This document shows positions 9,215 to 18,080 of a DNA stretch of 64,000 bases, one piece after another. Positions within the stretch are counted from its first letter, which is position 1; the number at the start of each line of letters is the position of its first letter. Origin of the DNA: Gemmatimonadaceae bacterium (GTDB taxonomy: Bacteria; Gemmatimonadota; Gemmatimonadetes; Gemmatimonadales; Gemmatimonadaceae); contig DASYSS010000104.1 of NCBI GenBank assembly GCA_036003045.1, positions 30,901 through 94,900 of the forward strand. The letters are read 5' to 3'. Below the pieces are notes generated by a model, which worked only from the letters and a program-made list of their open reading frames with translations, searched no databases and was not told the origin of the DNA. The translations under genes were made by a program, and so were the position numbers.

Positions 9215-10870
9215 TCACTGCCAACCAACCGATCTCTGGTTGCCGTCGGCTTCGCAACAGCCGGCAACTTCACAGTAGTTCCACGTCGTTTCATCAAGAG
9301 CAAGCCAACGGAACCGGGCCGTTGCCGGGTTCGTACCGTTTGGCGGCAGACCGGCCGCGTGGTCTCGGCGAGTGACGCAGCGATACATGGGTCTGCCCCC
9401 GCTGGGCGCGTCCAATCTGACCCAGACTCGCTTGATGAACCAAATGAAAGGCAGTTTCTGCTCGGGCCCGCAACCTTCGGCGGGAGGAGGCGACGGGACA
9501 TGGCAGTCGCTCCGCGTGCCATAGCACATAGAGAGCATATTCATGTGGGTCAGCGGCAGCTGAGCGGGAACCGGATCAAAGTTGAACTTTTGCTTGTAGT
9601 ATTTGGCTGCTTCTGGCGCACCGGTCATCGTGTCGAGTCCGACATACGCAACGTGGACCCATTTTTGATCGAAATTTCCTTTGTGTTTTGAGACCAGGTC
9701 GGGGTCGGGAATCACGATTCCCTTGAGTCCCGATGGTACGAATTGACCAGAGCCGTCTTTCACGGCGAGAAACTGCTCATCGTACCAGCCTTTCACGCCC
9801 AAGACGCGAGGAACGGTTATTGTCGATGCCAGCTCGGGTGCATGGCCAGCCGAGACGGTGAAGGGTCTGGCCCCTCGACTGCCGATTTCGCACCATGCGG
9901 CTCCGCATTTGATCCCGATGTATTGCCGATTGTTCACCGGATCCCAGTCCCAACGAGCAGCGGGGGGATAATCACTGTCCGCTAGTCCTGGCGTCCTGAA
10001 TACTTCGAGCGGTCTTCCCTGATCGTTGAAATTGCTAGCATCGAAACAGGCTTTGCCGTTCGATCCGGGTAATCCCACGTTGACTACTTTCGCGCTCAGG
10101 TTTCCTGTCGCGTCGAAGTAGAGAAACAAGCAGTTGAAGTTCGGACCGATTCCCAGTGCGTCGTAACCCGCCCCGTACGTATAGATCTCCCCGACGGGTA
10201 ATGACGTCGTCGTTGGTGCACCAAGGGTCGCCGCGACGGAGAAAGAGTCGCCGACGCGGACAGAAACGCCGGGTCCTGGTGCGACGACGGGTACCGGTTT
10301 CACTGGTGGAGCGTTCGTCGTCACGGTGACCGCCAGGCTCGCCCGGCGATTTTGCGCGACCGTTGACGTGGCATTGATGACGACGGTACCGGGGCTGACA
10401 CCCGTCACACGTCCACTTGCGTCGACGGTTGCGACCGAAATGTTAGACGAACTCCACGTCGTGTTGTCAAACGATAGCGCTCCGACAATGCTATCGAGCT
10501 TGTATGCCGCGAAGATCGCGAACAGCGATTGGTACTGCGAAGGGTGCCCTTCGATGCCGGGAACGATGAACTTCTGACAGTCGTGGAACTCGGGTATGTC
10601 GGTGATTGGACCTGTTGCGGCGAGCGCCGAGTAGCCCGGCACCGAGGACGCTCCCCCAGCCGCCACTCTCTCGGAGTCCGTCTTGGTCGCCAGAAACACA
10701 GGGATCGTGTCCCACACCTGCGGGCACTCTGGCGCCGTCGCCAGGAGTCGTGTACCCGTCATGTGCGAGTCGCTCCAGTGCTCCTCCGTGCACCCGGTAG
10801 CGCCAATCAAGGTTCCCGCGAACATCGCAAGCGCGATCCTGCGCCCTTGCTGCGTTGTACTTGAGGCCAT
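9215..10870 (-). CDS. BIG2-domain lipoprotein of unknown function
   Basis: 551 residues. The start at 10870 is set by a GGAGGG ribosome binding site and gives a signal peptide with lipobox IGATGC. About residues 135-190 read as a bacterial Ig-like group 2 domain (SSSNISVATVDASGRVTGVS, then GTVVINATS). The remaining 350 residues are Cys-, Trp- and Asn-rich and end in an unusual CEVAGCCEADGN tail; I recognise no family there. Base composition is visibly less GC-rich than its surroundings. It lies 59 bp after the kinase stop on the same strand, so the two are probably one transcript. Alternative start ATG at 10909. Confidence 0.75.
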   Translation of the reverse strand: MASSTTQQGRRIALAMFAGTLIGATGCTEEHWSDSHMTGTRLLATAPECPQVWDTIPVFLATKTDSERVAAGGASSVPGYSALAATGPITDIPEFHDCQKFIVPGIEGHPSQYQSLFAIFAAYKLDSIVGALSFDNTTWSSSNISVATVDASGRVTGVSPGTVVINATSTVAQNRRASLAVTVTTNAPPVKPVPVVAPGPGVSVRVGDSFSVAATLGAPTTTSLPVGEIYTYGAGYDALGIGPNFNCLFLYFDATGNLSAKVVNVGLPGSNGKACFDASNFNDQGRPLEVFRTPGLADSDYPPAARWDWDPVNNRQYIGIKCGAAWCEIGSRGARPFTVSAGHAPELASTITVPRVLGVKGWYDEQFLAVKDGSGQFVPSGLKGIVIPDPDLVSKHKGNFDQKWVHVAYVGLDTMTGAPEAAKYYKQKFNFDPVPAQLPLTHMNMLSMCYGTRSDCHVPSPPPAEGCGPEQKLPFIWFIKRVWVRLDAPSGGRPMYRCVTRRDHAAGLPPNGTNPATARFRWLALDETTWNYCEVAGCCEADGNQRSVGWQ

Positions 10871-10929
10871 CTTGCCCTCCGAGCGGGTGAAAAGGAACGT
10901 CGTAGGCATTTCGAACAGACTGCCCAGTT

Positions 10930-13900
10930 CTAGCGCGCTAGGCGCTCCATCTCCTGAAGAGTGGAACGCAGAAAGGGGTCGCCACCCGACCACAAGATGA
11001 CCACGGCTTTCGCCCAAGTACGCGCCGTTGCAGTGTCGCCTTGGCGCTCGGCGAGCCTCGCGCGTAGTGCCATGATTCGGACGAGCGACCCCGTTTGCAC
11101 CACGTTGGCCAGATTCTGAGAGGCGGACAGACGAAGCACCTTGAGCGTGGGATCAAGCCAGTCGATCGCGCGCTGAGTATCCCCGATCGAAGCGAATGCG
11201 GCCGCCCCGGGAAGGAGGCCCTCCATTCTGATCTCCGCCGGTCGAAAGGTGGACCGTACGCGCGAAAGCTTCGCGAGCCCGTTCCGGATTGCATCGGCGT
11301 TGCCGCCGAGTGCGACCAACAACTCGGTTTGCGCATCCGGGTGCGGATGCGATTGAGCCGCCGTCGACAGCGTTCGCAGTCGGCAGTCAGGAAACGCGAG
11401 TGCGGCTGCGCGCATCAGCCATTCCGCCCGGATCTGGCTTCCCGCCGTTCCGGGCAGGGTTGCGACGCTGCTCTCGACTGCGTCCTCCAAGGCTCTCAGT
11501 GTATCGCAGGAGGCGCCCATCGCCGCACCAGCCAGAAGCGCGGGGCCGCTCTGCGCAATGGCGGATGGCACGCCGTCGATGACCCCTCCCGCGGCGGCGT
11601 AGCGAGCCGCGAGGAGTCCGTGGCCAGTCAATCCGGCCAGGCTGCCAAGCAATTGCGTTTCGGCATGCTCGGATGGCGAGTGTGTCCGGAGCAGCGAATC
11701 AGCGAGGGCGCGCGCTGTGTACAGGCCAACTGTGTCGGACGGAACCGAAAACTTGACTCTCAGCAGGACTTCACTGGCCGCGATTCGGAGCCGGTCGTTC
11801 GGCGTCGACGCCAGCGTTCGCGCGAGACGCATCGTGTCGAGCGCCCCCGCATCGCCGAGCAGTTCGAGCGAGATGGCGAGAGCTTCAGCCGCATCGACAC
11901 TCGTCGGAGCCTCTGCTCTCCACATTTGAGAAATGGCATGGAAGCGCTCTCGCTGTCGCTGCACGGCAAGAGCCTGAGCATCAGGCCACGGCCCTTGAAG
12001 GGCTTGATCCCCTCGCAACGGAATGAACGCCAACGAATCGCGCTGCCACTGCGGCACGGCCCGAAAAAATCCAGTGTCTGGCGCGACCGCGACGCCCTCC
12101 CGATAGCGCATGCCGCGAGTAAAAAAAAGATCCTCAAGGCTGCCGAGCGAGCGGCCGCCAAATCCGCGCAACATTGAAGACCGAAGTCGGAACGCCTGCT
12201 CGTATGCGCGCAGCGCGCGCTCATAACTCGACCTGAATCGCCAACCAGAGGTAGCGGGATCGCGCAGAACCCCCTTGTCCCGCCCCAGGCAATTGGCCAA
12301 TCCGTACCACGCCGCGTAGTCGAATGGGTTGATGTTTGTCAGCGACGACAAATCGGAACAGGCGTCCTGCCATCGTTCAGCGTCCAGGGCGACGAGTGCA
12401 ATCAGGAGGACACTGTCCGATGACGCGACCGGCCCATGCAGTGCGACGGCTTGGGTCGCCTGTCGCGTGAGTTGACCCCAGGAGTGTTCCTTCCAGTTGC
12501 GCATCCAGCTGCGCACGTTCGCCAGCCAGATTAATGCTTGGGCGTCGCCGGGGTCGATTCGGGTCGCGGTAAAGAACGCTGAGTCGGCGCGGAGGAAGTC
12601 TCCCTCCTCAAGTGCCGCTTGCCCGCGAAGGAAGGCTTGCCGCGAACTAACGAAATTGGTCCCACCGCGGCCTTGGGGCCGCGGCACACGCACGACGGCG
12701 CTGCGGAACAGCATGCTATCAGCGAGCGCGTCGATAAGCCCGGCCGCCGCTCCGAAGTTCGCGAATCGCAACGTCTTTTCGATCAAACGGGTATCGGTCC
12801 GAGTATCAAAGAGCGCCGCCGAAACCTCGATAGAGTCTCGTACACGCGCGCTCCTTACACGCAGGTATCGCCCCGCGCGAAGCGAGGCTGCCACGACATG
12901 CCCGCGGTCTTGCGCGGTCGTGCCCCGAGCCTGGCGCGCCGCCTCTGCGACGACGGAGCGGTCGACCAGCGTCAGCTCGGACCAACGGGACAGTCGGCTC
13001 CACAGCGCGTCCGAAGCATCGAGCGCGGCCGAGTCGACCGGAACCACGATGTAGATCGTGGTATCTAGTTTGGGATTGATAATTCCAATATCTTCAAGCC
13101 ATCCGCCGGGGCGCGTCGTCAACCAACCGAGAGCTAGCACCAACGCAAGCCCGGCAAAAAGGAGCGGTGTTCGGGGCGTGCGCACTCGGCGCACCGAGGC
13201 AGCAGGTAGGGTCACCGCCGCATCGAACGCCTTCACAAACTCCGTCATGTTCGAATAGCGATCCGCCGGCGCGAGCGACATCGCCTTCTGAATCACCCGC
13301 TCGATCGCCTGCGACACGCCCGGCCGGTACGCGCTGATCTCCCTCGGCGGAACTCTGAACCTCAACGCGATCGTCGACTCTTGTGTCGGCCCATGAAATG
13401 CCGGCATCCCGGCGAGCATCTCGTATACCACGCACGCGAACGAGTACTGGTCGCTGCGGCCGTCGAAATGATGGTCGCCGCTCGCCTGCTCGGGGCTCAT
13501 GTACGCCGGCGTGCCGCGCACGATGCCCGACGACGTCGTCGAGTCGCCGGCCACGCGCTCCACCGCGCGCGCGATGCCGAAGTCCGACAAGTACGCTTCT
13601 TTGTCCGAGAAGAGAATGTTCTCGGGCTTCACGTCACGGTGGATCAATCCGCGCTCGTGCGCGTGCTGCAGCGCCGAGCCGATCGCGCGCACGATGTCCA
13701 CCACTGATTCGACCGAGAGCTGACGCTCCTTGTCGAGTCGCGTGCGAAGCGAGCCGCTTTCCATGTGCGGCATCACCAAGAACAGATCGGCGCCGAATTG
13801 CCCCGAGTTGAGAATCGGCGCGATGTGCGGATGGCGAAGCCCCGCGTTCATGCGGAACTCGCGCAGGAAACGATCGGCCGCGACGCTCTCCACGAGCTCG

Positions 13901-14043
13901 CGATGCAATACCTTCAACGCGACCGACGTCGACGTCGTCGTGTCGTGCGCGAGAAAAACAGTCGCCGTCCCGCCCCGCCCGAGCTCACGCTCGATGGTGT
14001 AGCGACCGGCGAACGTACCCGAAGGTGGGGTTTGCGAAGCCAT
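10930..14043 (-). CDS. Membrane Ser/Thr protein kinase with C-terminal repeat region
   Basis: 1037 residues. Residues 1-275 are a Hanks-type kinase: glycine loop GRGGTATVF, lysine in VALKVLH, catalytic loop HRDVKPENIL, DFGIARA and GTPAYMSPEQ. One membrane helix follows near residue 295 (PLLFAGLALVLALGWL). Residues 320-430 resemble the small output domain seen in such kinases, and the rest is an alpha-helical, TPR-like region (for example residues 480-700) that is probably periplasmic. It probably senses an extracytoplasmic signal through the repeat region; the substrate is unknown. The start at 14043 removes an Arg/Pro-rich extension. Confidence 0.9.
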   Translation of the reverse strand: MASQTPPSGTFAGRYTIERELGRGGTATVFLAHDTTTSTSVALKVLHRELVESVAADRFLREFRMNAGLRHPHIAPILNSGQFGADLFLVMPHMESGSLRTRLDKERQLSVESVVDIVRAIGSALQHAHERGLIHRDVKPENILFSDKEAYLSDFGIARAVERVAGDSTTSSGIVRGTPAYMSPEQASGDHHFDGRSDQYSFACVVYEMLAGMPAFHGPTQESTIALRFRVPPREISAYRPGVSQAIERVIQKAMSLAPADRYSNMTEFVKAFDAAVTLPAASVRRVRTPRTPLLFAGLALVLALGWLTTRPGGWLEDIGIINPKLDTTIYIVVPVDSAALDASDALWSRLSRWSELTLVDRSVVAEAARQARGTTAQDRGHVVAASLRAGRYLRVRSARVRDSIEVSAALFDTRTDTRLIEKTLRFANFGAAAGLIDALADSMLFRSAVVRVPRPQGRGGTNFVSSRQAFLRGQAALEEGDFLRADSAFFTATRIDPGDAQALIWLANVRSWMRNWKEHSWGQLTRQATQAVALHGPVASSDSVLLIALVALDAERWQDACSDLSSLTNINPFDYAAWYGLANCLGRDKGVLRDPATSGWRFRSSYERALRAYEQAFRLRSSMLRGFGGRSLGSLEDLFFTRGMRYREGVAVAPDTGFFRAVPQWQRDSLAFIPLRGDQALQGPWPDAQALAVQRQRERFHAISQMWRAEAPTSVDAAEALAISLELLGDAGALDTMRLARTLASTPNDRLRIAASEVLLRVKFSVPSDTVGLYTARALADSLLRTHSPSEHAETQLLGSLAGLTGHGLLAARYAAAGGVIDGVPSAIAQSGPALLAGAAMGASCDTLRALEDAVESSVATLPGTAGSQIRAEWLMRAAALAFPDCRLRTLSTAAQSHPHPDAQTELLVALGGNADAIRNGLAKLSRVRSTFRPAEIRMEGLLPGAAAFASIGDTQRAIDWLDPTLKVLRLSASQNLANVVQTGSLVRIMALRARLAERQGDTATARTWAKAVVILWSGGDPFLRSTLQEMERLAR

Positions 14044-14177
14044 GGGAGGCGGGAGCCGAGGCCGTCGTCGGCTGGCTGGACCGTTCAGCACACAATACCC
14101 CCCGTATACGGCGTCCGCTAGAAGACCTCGGACGCCCTTATATCCACGGCAAGAACTGGCCTATCGATGAACCGGTA

Positions 14178-15251
14178 TTAACAGAGGTGAACGGCCGTCG
14201 CCTTGAACCCGGCGACGATCTCGCGACCCACATCGAGTGAAAGCTCCCTGACAGATCGCGCCGTCACCGCGGCCACGATCGGCGTGCCGCTGGCTTCCAC
14301 CGTCACCTTGCTCAACGCGCCGGCGGGAACGATCTCCACTATTCGTCCACGGAATTGGTTCTGCATGGACGACATCGAGAGCTCAGCCGAAAGCGATACC
14401 TCTTCCGCCCGGATCACCGCGTGCGCGGGGCCGGGGACCACGTCGCCGAGGGCGTAGAACGTCAAATTGCCGGTCGTGAACGCCACCGGCAGCTCGGCGA
14501 ACTGGTTCTTCGCCGCGTCCCGCCAGTCCGGCGCCTCGGTCCGGATCGGGCGCGCCGTGCCCGCGAAGACGTTTTCGACACCCAAAAAGTCGGCGATGTA
14601 CGGGGACACCGGGCGGTGGAACACGTCGGCCGGGTCGCCCTTCTGAACCACCCGCCCGCCGTCGAGCACGATCGCCACGTCGCCGAGCACCCCCGCTTCG
14701 GCGAAATCGTGCGTGACTTGCAGAACTGTAAATCCTCTTTCGAAATACGTCGCGCGAAGCTGTCGACGGGTCGTGCCGCGCGTGCGCGGGTCCAGCGCGC
14801 TGAAGGGCTCGTCGAGCAGCAGGACCTCCGGCCGCGCCGCGACCGCGCGCGCGATCGCCACGAGCTGGCGCTCGCCGCCGCTCAACGAGGCGACCGCGCG
14901 ATCGTAGAGCGGCTCGACGCCGAATCGGTCGGCCGCGTCGTCGGCGTCGTCCGCGCTTGCCGCGCCGTACTCGACGTTCTCGCGCACCGTCAAATGAGGG
15001 AACAGATATGCGTGCTGATAGACGATGCCGAGCCGCCGCCGCTCGGGCGCGAGCGTCGTCACGTCCTCGCCACGCAGGATGATCTGCCCCGACGTCGCGT
15101 GCGTCACGCCGGCGATCGTCTCGAGCAGGGTCGTCTTCCCCGCCCCCGCTGGGCCGATGACGACCCCGTAGCCGCCGGCGGAGACCTCGAACGTGATGTC
15201 CGTAAGCCGGAACCCTCCAACGCGCGAATTGACGAGTCGGAGGGCGATCAT
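14178..15251 (-). CDS. ABC importer ATPase, tungstate/molybdate type (WtpC/ModC-like)
   Basis: 357 residues. Walker A GPAGAGKTT, signature LSGGERQ, Walker B EVLLLDEPFSALD, followed by a switch histidine in LQVTHDF. The C-terminal 120 residues form a TOBE/MOP-like domain typical of CysA/ModC-type importers, ending ARSVRELSLDVGREIV. It energises uptake together with the permease and binding protein directly upstream. Start ATG at 15251; between it and the permease stop are four 8-bp repeats. AGGAG lies about 8 nt before the ATG. Confidence 0.87.
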   Translation of the reverse strand: MIALRLVNSRVGGFRLTDITFEVSAGGYGVVIGPAGAGKTTLLETIAGVTHATSGQIILRGEDVTTLAPERRRLGIVYQHAYLFPHLTVRENVEYGAASADDADDAADRFGVEPLYDRAVASLSGGERQLVAIARAVAARPEVLLLDEPFSALDPRTRGTTRRQLRATYFERGFTVLQVTHDFAEAGVLGDVAIVLDGGRVVQKGDPADVFHRPVSPYIADFLGVENVFAGTARPIRTEAPDWRDAAKNQFAELPVAFTTGNLTFYALGDVVPGPAHAVIRAEEVSLSAELSMSSMQNQFRGRIVEIVPAGALSKVTVEASGTPIVAAVTARSVRELSLDVGREIVAGFKATAVHLC

Positions 15252-15264
15252 TCGCGCGGCTCCT

Positions 15265-15296
15265 GTCCACCCGTCCACCCGTCCACCCGTCCACCC
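15265..15296. repeat. Tandem 8-bp repeat, four GTCCACCC units
   Basis: Four perfect head-to-tail copies of GTCCACCC fill the 46-bp gap between the permease stop and the ATPase start. Related 8-bp repeats occur at 23219-23264 and 45557-45596. When translated they create spurious DGWTGG-type extensions of neighbouring reading frames. Confidence 0.9.
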
Positions 15297-15297
15297 G

Positions 15298-16167
15298 TCA
15301 TTCTTTCCTCAACGCGCGCAGCGCGGCCAGCGGAACGAGGGCGAGCAGCACGAGCACCGCGGCAACCGGCAACGCCTCGTTCAACCCGAACGCGGTGAAT
15401 CGATCGTAGCTCAACACGCTGGCGACCTTCGGATTGTACGTGAGGATCACGATCGCGCCGAACTCGCTCACCGCGCGCGCCCACATGACGATCGCCGCCG
15501 CCGTGAGTCCGCGCGACGCCAGCGGCAGCGTCACTCGGCGAAACGCGCGCCATGCGTCGTCGCCGAGCGTTCGCGCGACCGCCTCGAAGCGCGCGTCGAC
15601 GCGGGCGAACGCTTCTCTCGCCGCGCTCACGTAGAGCGGCGCGGATACGAACAGCATCGCGCAGATGATTCCGGCCGGCGAGCCGGCGATGCGCAACCCG
15701 GCGGAGTACAACGCCGAGCCGACGGCACTGCCGCGGCCGAGCACGAGGAGCAACGCGATGCCCGCAACCGGGTGCGGAATGACGAGCGGCAGATCCATGA
15801 TCGCCGCGAGAAACGCCTTGCCGCGGAAAGTGCGTCGCGCGAGCACGTAGGCGATCGGCGTGCCCCCCGCGATGCCGAGCAGCGTCGCCGTCGTCGCGGT
15901 GAGCGCCGTGAGCAACAGGGACTGCCGAAGCTCCGAGTCGCTGCCGAGCGAGGCGACGCCGCGCGCTCCACCCGCACCGACGAGGCCCGCCACCGGGCCG
16001 ACGATGAAGAGAAGGAAGATCGACGCGATCAGCGCGACGACGATCGACGCGACCGTTCCGCCGCCCCTTCCCCGCGTCGCGACCGGGGCCGGCGCCGCGG
16101 GCGGCGCCTTCCGGTCGGCGCTAGCGGTCGTCCCCACCGCGGATGCTGGACGGGGCGCCTGCGCCAT
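15298..16167 (-). CDS. ABC importer permease, tungstate/molybdate type (WtpB/ModB-like)
   Basis: 289 residues with about six membrane helices, starting near residue 45 (VASIVVALIASIFLLFIV). The coupling loop typical of binding-protein-dependent permeases is visible as EAVARTLGDDAWRAFRRVTL. The first 40 residues are an Ala/Pro-rich cytoplasmic tail. The start is uncertain: ATG 16167 is used (47-bp overlap with the binding-protein gene), TTG 16185 or GTG 16136 would also work. Part of a three-gene importer operon read as binding protein, permease, ATPase. Confidence 0.85.
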   Translation of the reverse strand: MAQAPRPASAVGTTASADRKAPPAAPAPVATRGRGGGTVASIVVALIASIFLLFIVGPVAGLVGAGGARGVASLGSDSELRQSLLLTALTATTATLLGIAGGTPIAYVLARRTFRGKAFLAAIMDLPLVIPHPVAGIALLLVLGRGSAVGSALYSAGLRIAGSPAGIICAMLFVSAPLYVSAAREAFARVDARFEAVARTLGDDAWRAFRRVTLPLASRGLTAAAIVMWARAVSEFGAIVILTYNPKVASVLSYDRFTAFGLNEALPVAAVLVLLALVPLAALRALRKE

Positions 16168-17011
16168 GTACGACGGGATGGGCAATCATGTCCACGTGTG
16201 CGTCGCGCAGTTGCTTCAGCACCGTCGGCGAGAAGAGATACTCGACGAACCGGTTGGCGCTCGCCGGATGCGGTGCCGCGCGCGGGATGGACATTCCATA
16301 GAGAATCGGCTCGCCGCGCAGGAGCATCGTCGAGCCTGGAGTCGGGCCCCGCACGTCTACCGAAACGCTCTCGTACTCTTTCTCGCGTTGTGCGTCGCCG
16401 AGGTCGATCGCGGGCGGCAGGGCGACATAGCGAAAACCGTTCGACTCCGCGACGGACTGATAATCGTAGATGTAGTCCAGCTCTCCCGCGGCAAGGAGCC
16501 CCGCGAGCTCCGCGGCGTTGGGCCGCATGTTGCGGTCCGGCGCGTGGTCGAGGAGCGACTTCGCCAACCCCGGCTTTTGATAGAACCGCTCGGCGAGCTG
16601 GAACATCAGCAGCGTGCGATATCCGACCGGCGCGATCTTCGGATCCGTTCGCCCGACCTCGACGTCGCCTTTCGCGAGGATCGACATCCAGTTGTCCGGC
16701 GTGATCTCGGCGGCGTGCTTCGACTTGGGAGTGTAGGCCACCACCATCCGGTTGCGGGCGAAGTCGGCGTACCAGGTGGCATGAGCTGGAACCAGGTATC
16801 GCGGAAAGACGTCGGCGTCCGCCAAAAGAAGGACATCGGGGACGCGGTGCAGGTCCGTGATCTTGCGCACGTGCTCCAACGAGGCGCCGCTCTCTCTTTG
16901 GACCACGATCCCGGTCTGCGCGGTAAAGGCGTCGAGAACGGGTTGCAGGGGCTTGGTCAGGCTGGCCGCGACGAACAAGACCAGGGTGTCGGCGGCGAGG
17001 AGGCCAATCAT
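16121..17011 (-). CDS. wtpA: Tungstate/molybdate ABC transporter binding protein (WtpA-like)
   Basis: 296 residues. Family calls come from the first strand LVLFVAASLTKPLQPVL, the oxoanion-pocket region ADVFPRYLVP, and the WtpA-like block RPNAAELAGLLAAGELDYIY followed by SVAESNGFRYVALP. It should bind molybdate or tungstate in the periplasm and deliver it to the permease. Oddity: only about nine residues precede the first strand of the mature fold, and an in-frame TAG sits two codons upstream of the ATG, so no export signal can be encoded in this frame. Either the gene is N-terminally damaged, or an upstream frameshift (a run of six G lies at 17033-17038) hides the signal peptide. Confidence 0.82.
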   Translation of the reverse strand: MIGLLAADTLVLFVAASLTKPLQPVLDAFTAQTGIVVQRESGASLEHVRKITDLHRVPDVLLLADADVFPRYLVPAHATWYADFARNRMVVAYTPKSKHAAEITPDNWMSILAKGDVEVGRTDPKIAPVGYRTLLMFQLAERFYQKPGLAKSLLDHAPDRNMRPNAAELAGLLAAGELDYIYDYQSVAESNGFRYVALPPAIDLGDAQREKEYESVSVDVRGPTPGSTMLLRGEPILYGMSIPRAAPHPASANRFVEYLFSPTVLKQLRDAHVDMIAHPVVHGAGAPSSIRGGDDR

Positions 17012-17114
17012 GCCCTAAAGAAAGCCCTCCGGCGGGGGGCGCGCCACAGACGGAAACTTTCGCCATCTTTTACCGTCGTGGCACCCACGTGCAAGCTCCT
17101 CGAACACCTCTCCC

Positions 17115-18080
17115 ATGTCTGATCTGGCAATCGACATCCGCAAGATCGTCAAGCGATTCGACGAGCACGTCGCCGTGCGCGAGCTCTCGCTTCAGGTTCC
17201 TCGCGGATCCGTCTACGGTCTCCTCGGCCCCAACGGCGCCGGCAAGACGACCACCATTCGCATGATTCTCGACGTGCTGCTTCCGGACGCCGGCACGATC
17301 GAGATCTTTGGCCGTCCGAACACCGACTACGGCGTCCTCGACCGCGTCGGATATCTCCCCGAGGAGCGCGGGCTGTACAAGAAGATGCAAGTGCGCCGCG
17401 TGCTGCTCTTTCTGGCCGAGTTGAAGGGGATGCGCGCCGCTGACGTGGCGCCGCGCATCGACGAATGGCTCGAGCGCTTCGGGCTCGTGACGCCGCAGAA
17501 GAATTGGGGCGACGCGAAGGTCGACGAGCTGTCTCGCGGCATGCAGCAGAAGGTGCAGTTCATCGCGACGCTGCTGCACGACCCCGAACTGGTGATCCTC
17601 GACGAACCGTTCAGCGGACTCGATCCGATCAATGCACAGGCGCTCAAGGACGCGGTGCTCGAGCTCAAGCGGCGCGGCAAGACGGTCATTTTCAGCACGC
17701 ACGTGATGGACAACGCCGAGAAGATGTGCGACTCGGTGTGCATCATCGCGCGCGGCGAGAAGGTGCTCGACGGCAGCGTCGCCGAGGTGAAGCGGGGCGC
17801 CGGCACGCGCAACATCGCGCTCGGCCTTTCCGGCGGCGCGCACAACGGCGTGACCGAAGTGCTGCGCGATTCGCAGCTCGTCCGCAAATTCGACGACACC
17901 AACAACTACTTCGAGCTCGAGCTGGCGCCGAACGCCGACGCGCAGGTGTTGCTGCGCCGCCTGGTGGACGCCGGCGCGTCGATCGAGCGCTTCGAGCTGA
18001 TGCAGCCGTCGCTGCACCAAATCTTCCTACAACGCGTCGGCGCGAGCGGCGTCGAAACGGGGATGTCCGGCCATGGGTAA
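17115..18080 (+). CDS. ABC exporter ATPase, NatA-like
   Basis: 321 residues. Walker A GPNGAGKTTTIRM, signature LSRGMQQK, Walker B ELVILDEPFSGLDP, switch histidine in FSTHVMDNAE. The C-terminal 90 residues form the accessory region common in NatA/ABC-2 ATPases. It overlaps the permease gene by 8 bp, so they form a two-component efflux system. The substrate is unknown; NatAB in Bacillus exports sodium, but these families are broad. Divergent from the importer operon, with about 100 bp between. Confidence 0.9.
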   Translation: MSDLAIDIRKIVKRFDEHVAVRELSLQVPRGSVYGLLGPNGAGKTTTIRMILDVLLPDAGTIEIFGRPNTDYGVLDRVGYLPEERGLYKKMQVRRVLLFLAELKGMRAADVAPRIDEWLERFGLVTPQKNWGDAKVDELSRGMQQKVQFIATLLHDPELVILDEPFSGLDPINAQALKDAVLELKRRGKTVIFSTHVMDNAEKMCDSVCIIARGEKVLDGSVAEVKRGAGTRNIALGLSGGAHNGVTEVLRDSQLVRKFDDTNNYFELELAPNADAQVLLRRLVDAGASIERFELMQPSLHQIFLQRVGASGVETGMSGHG

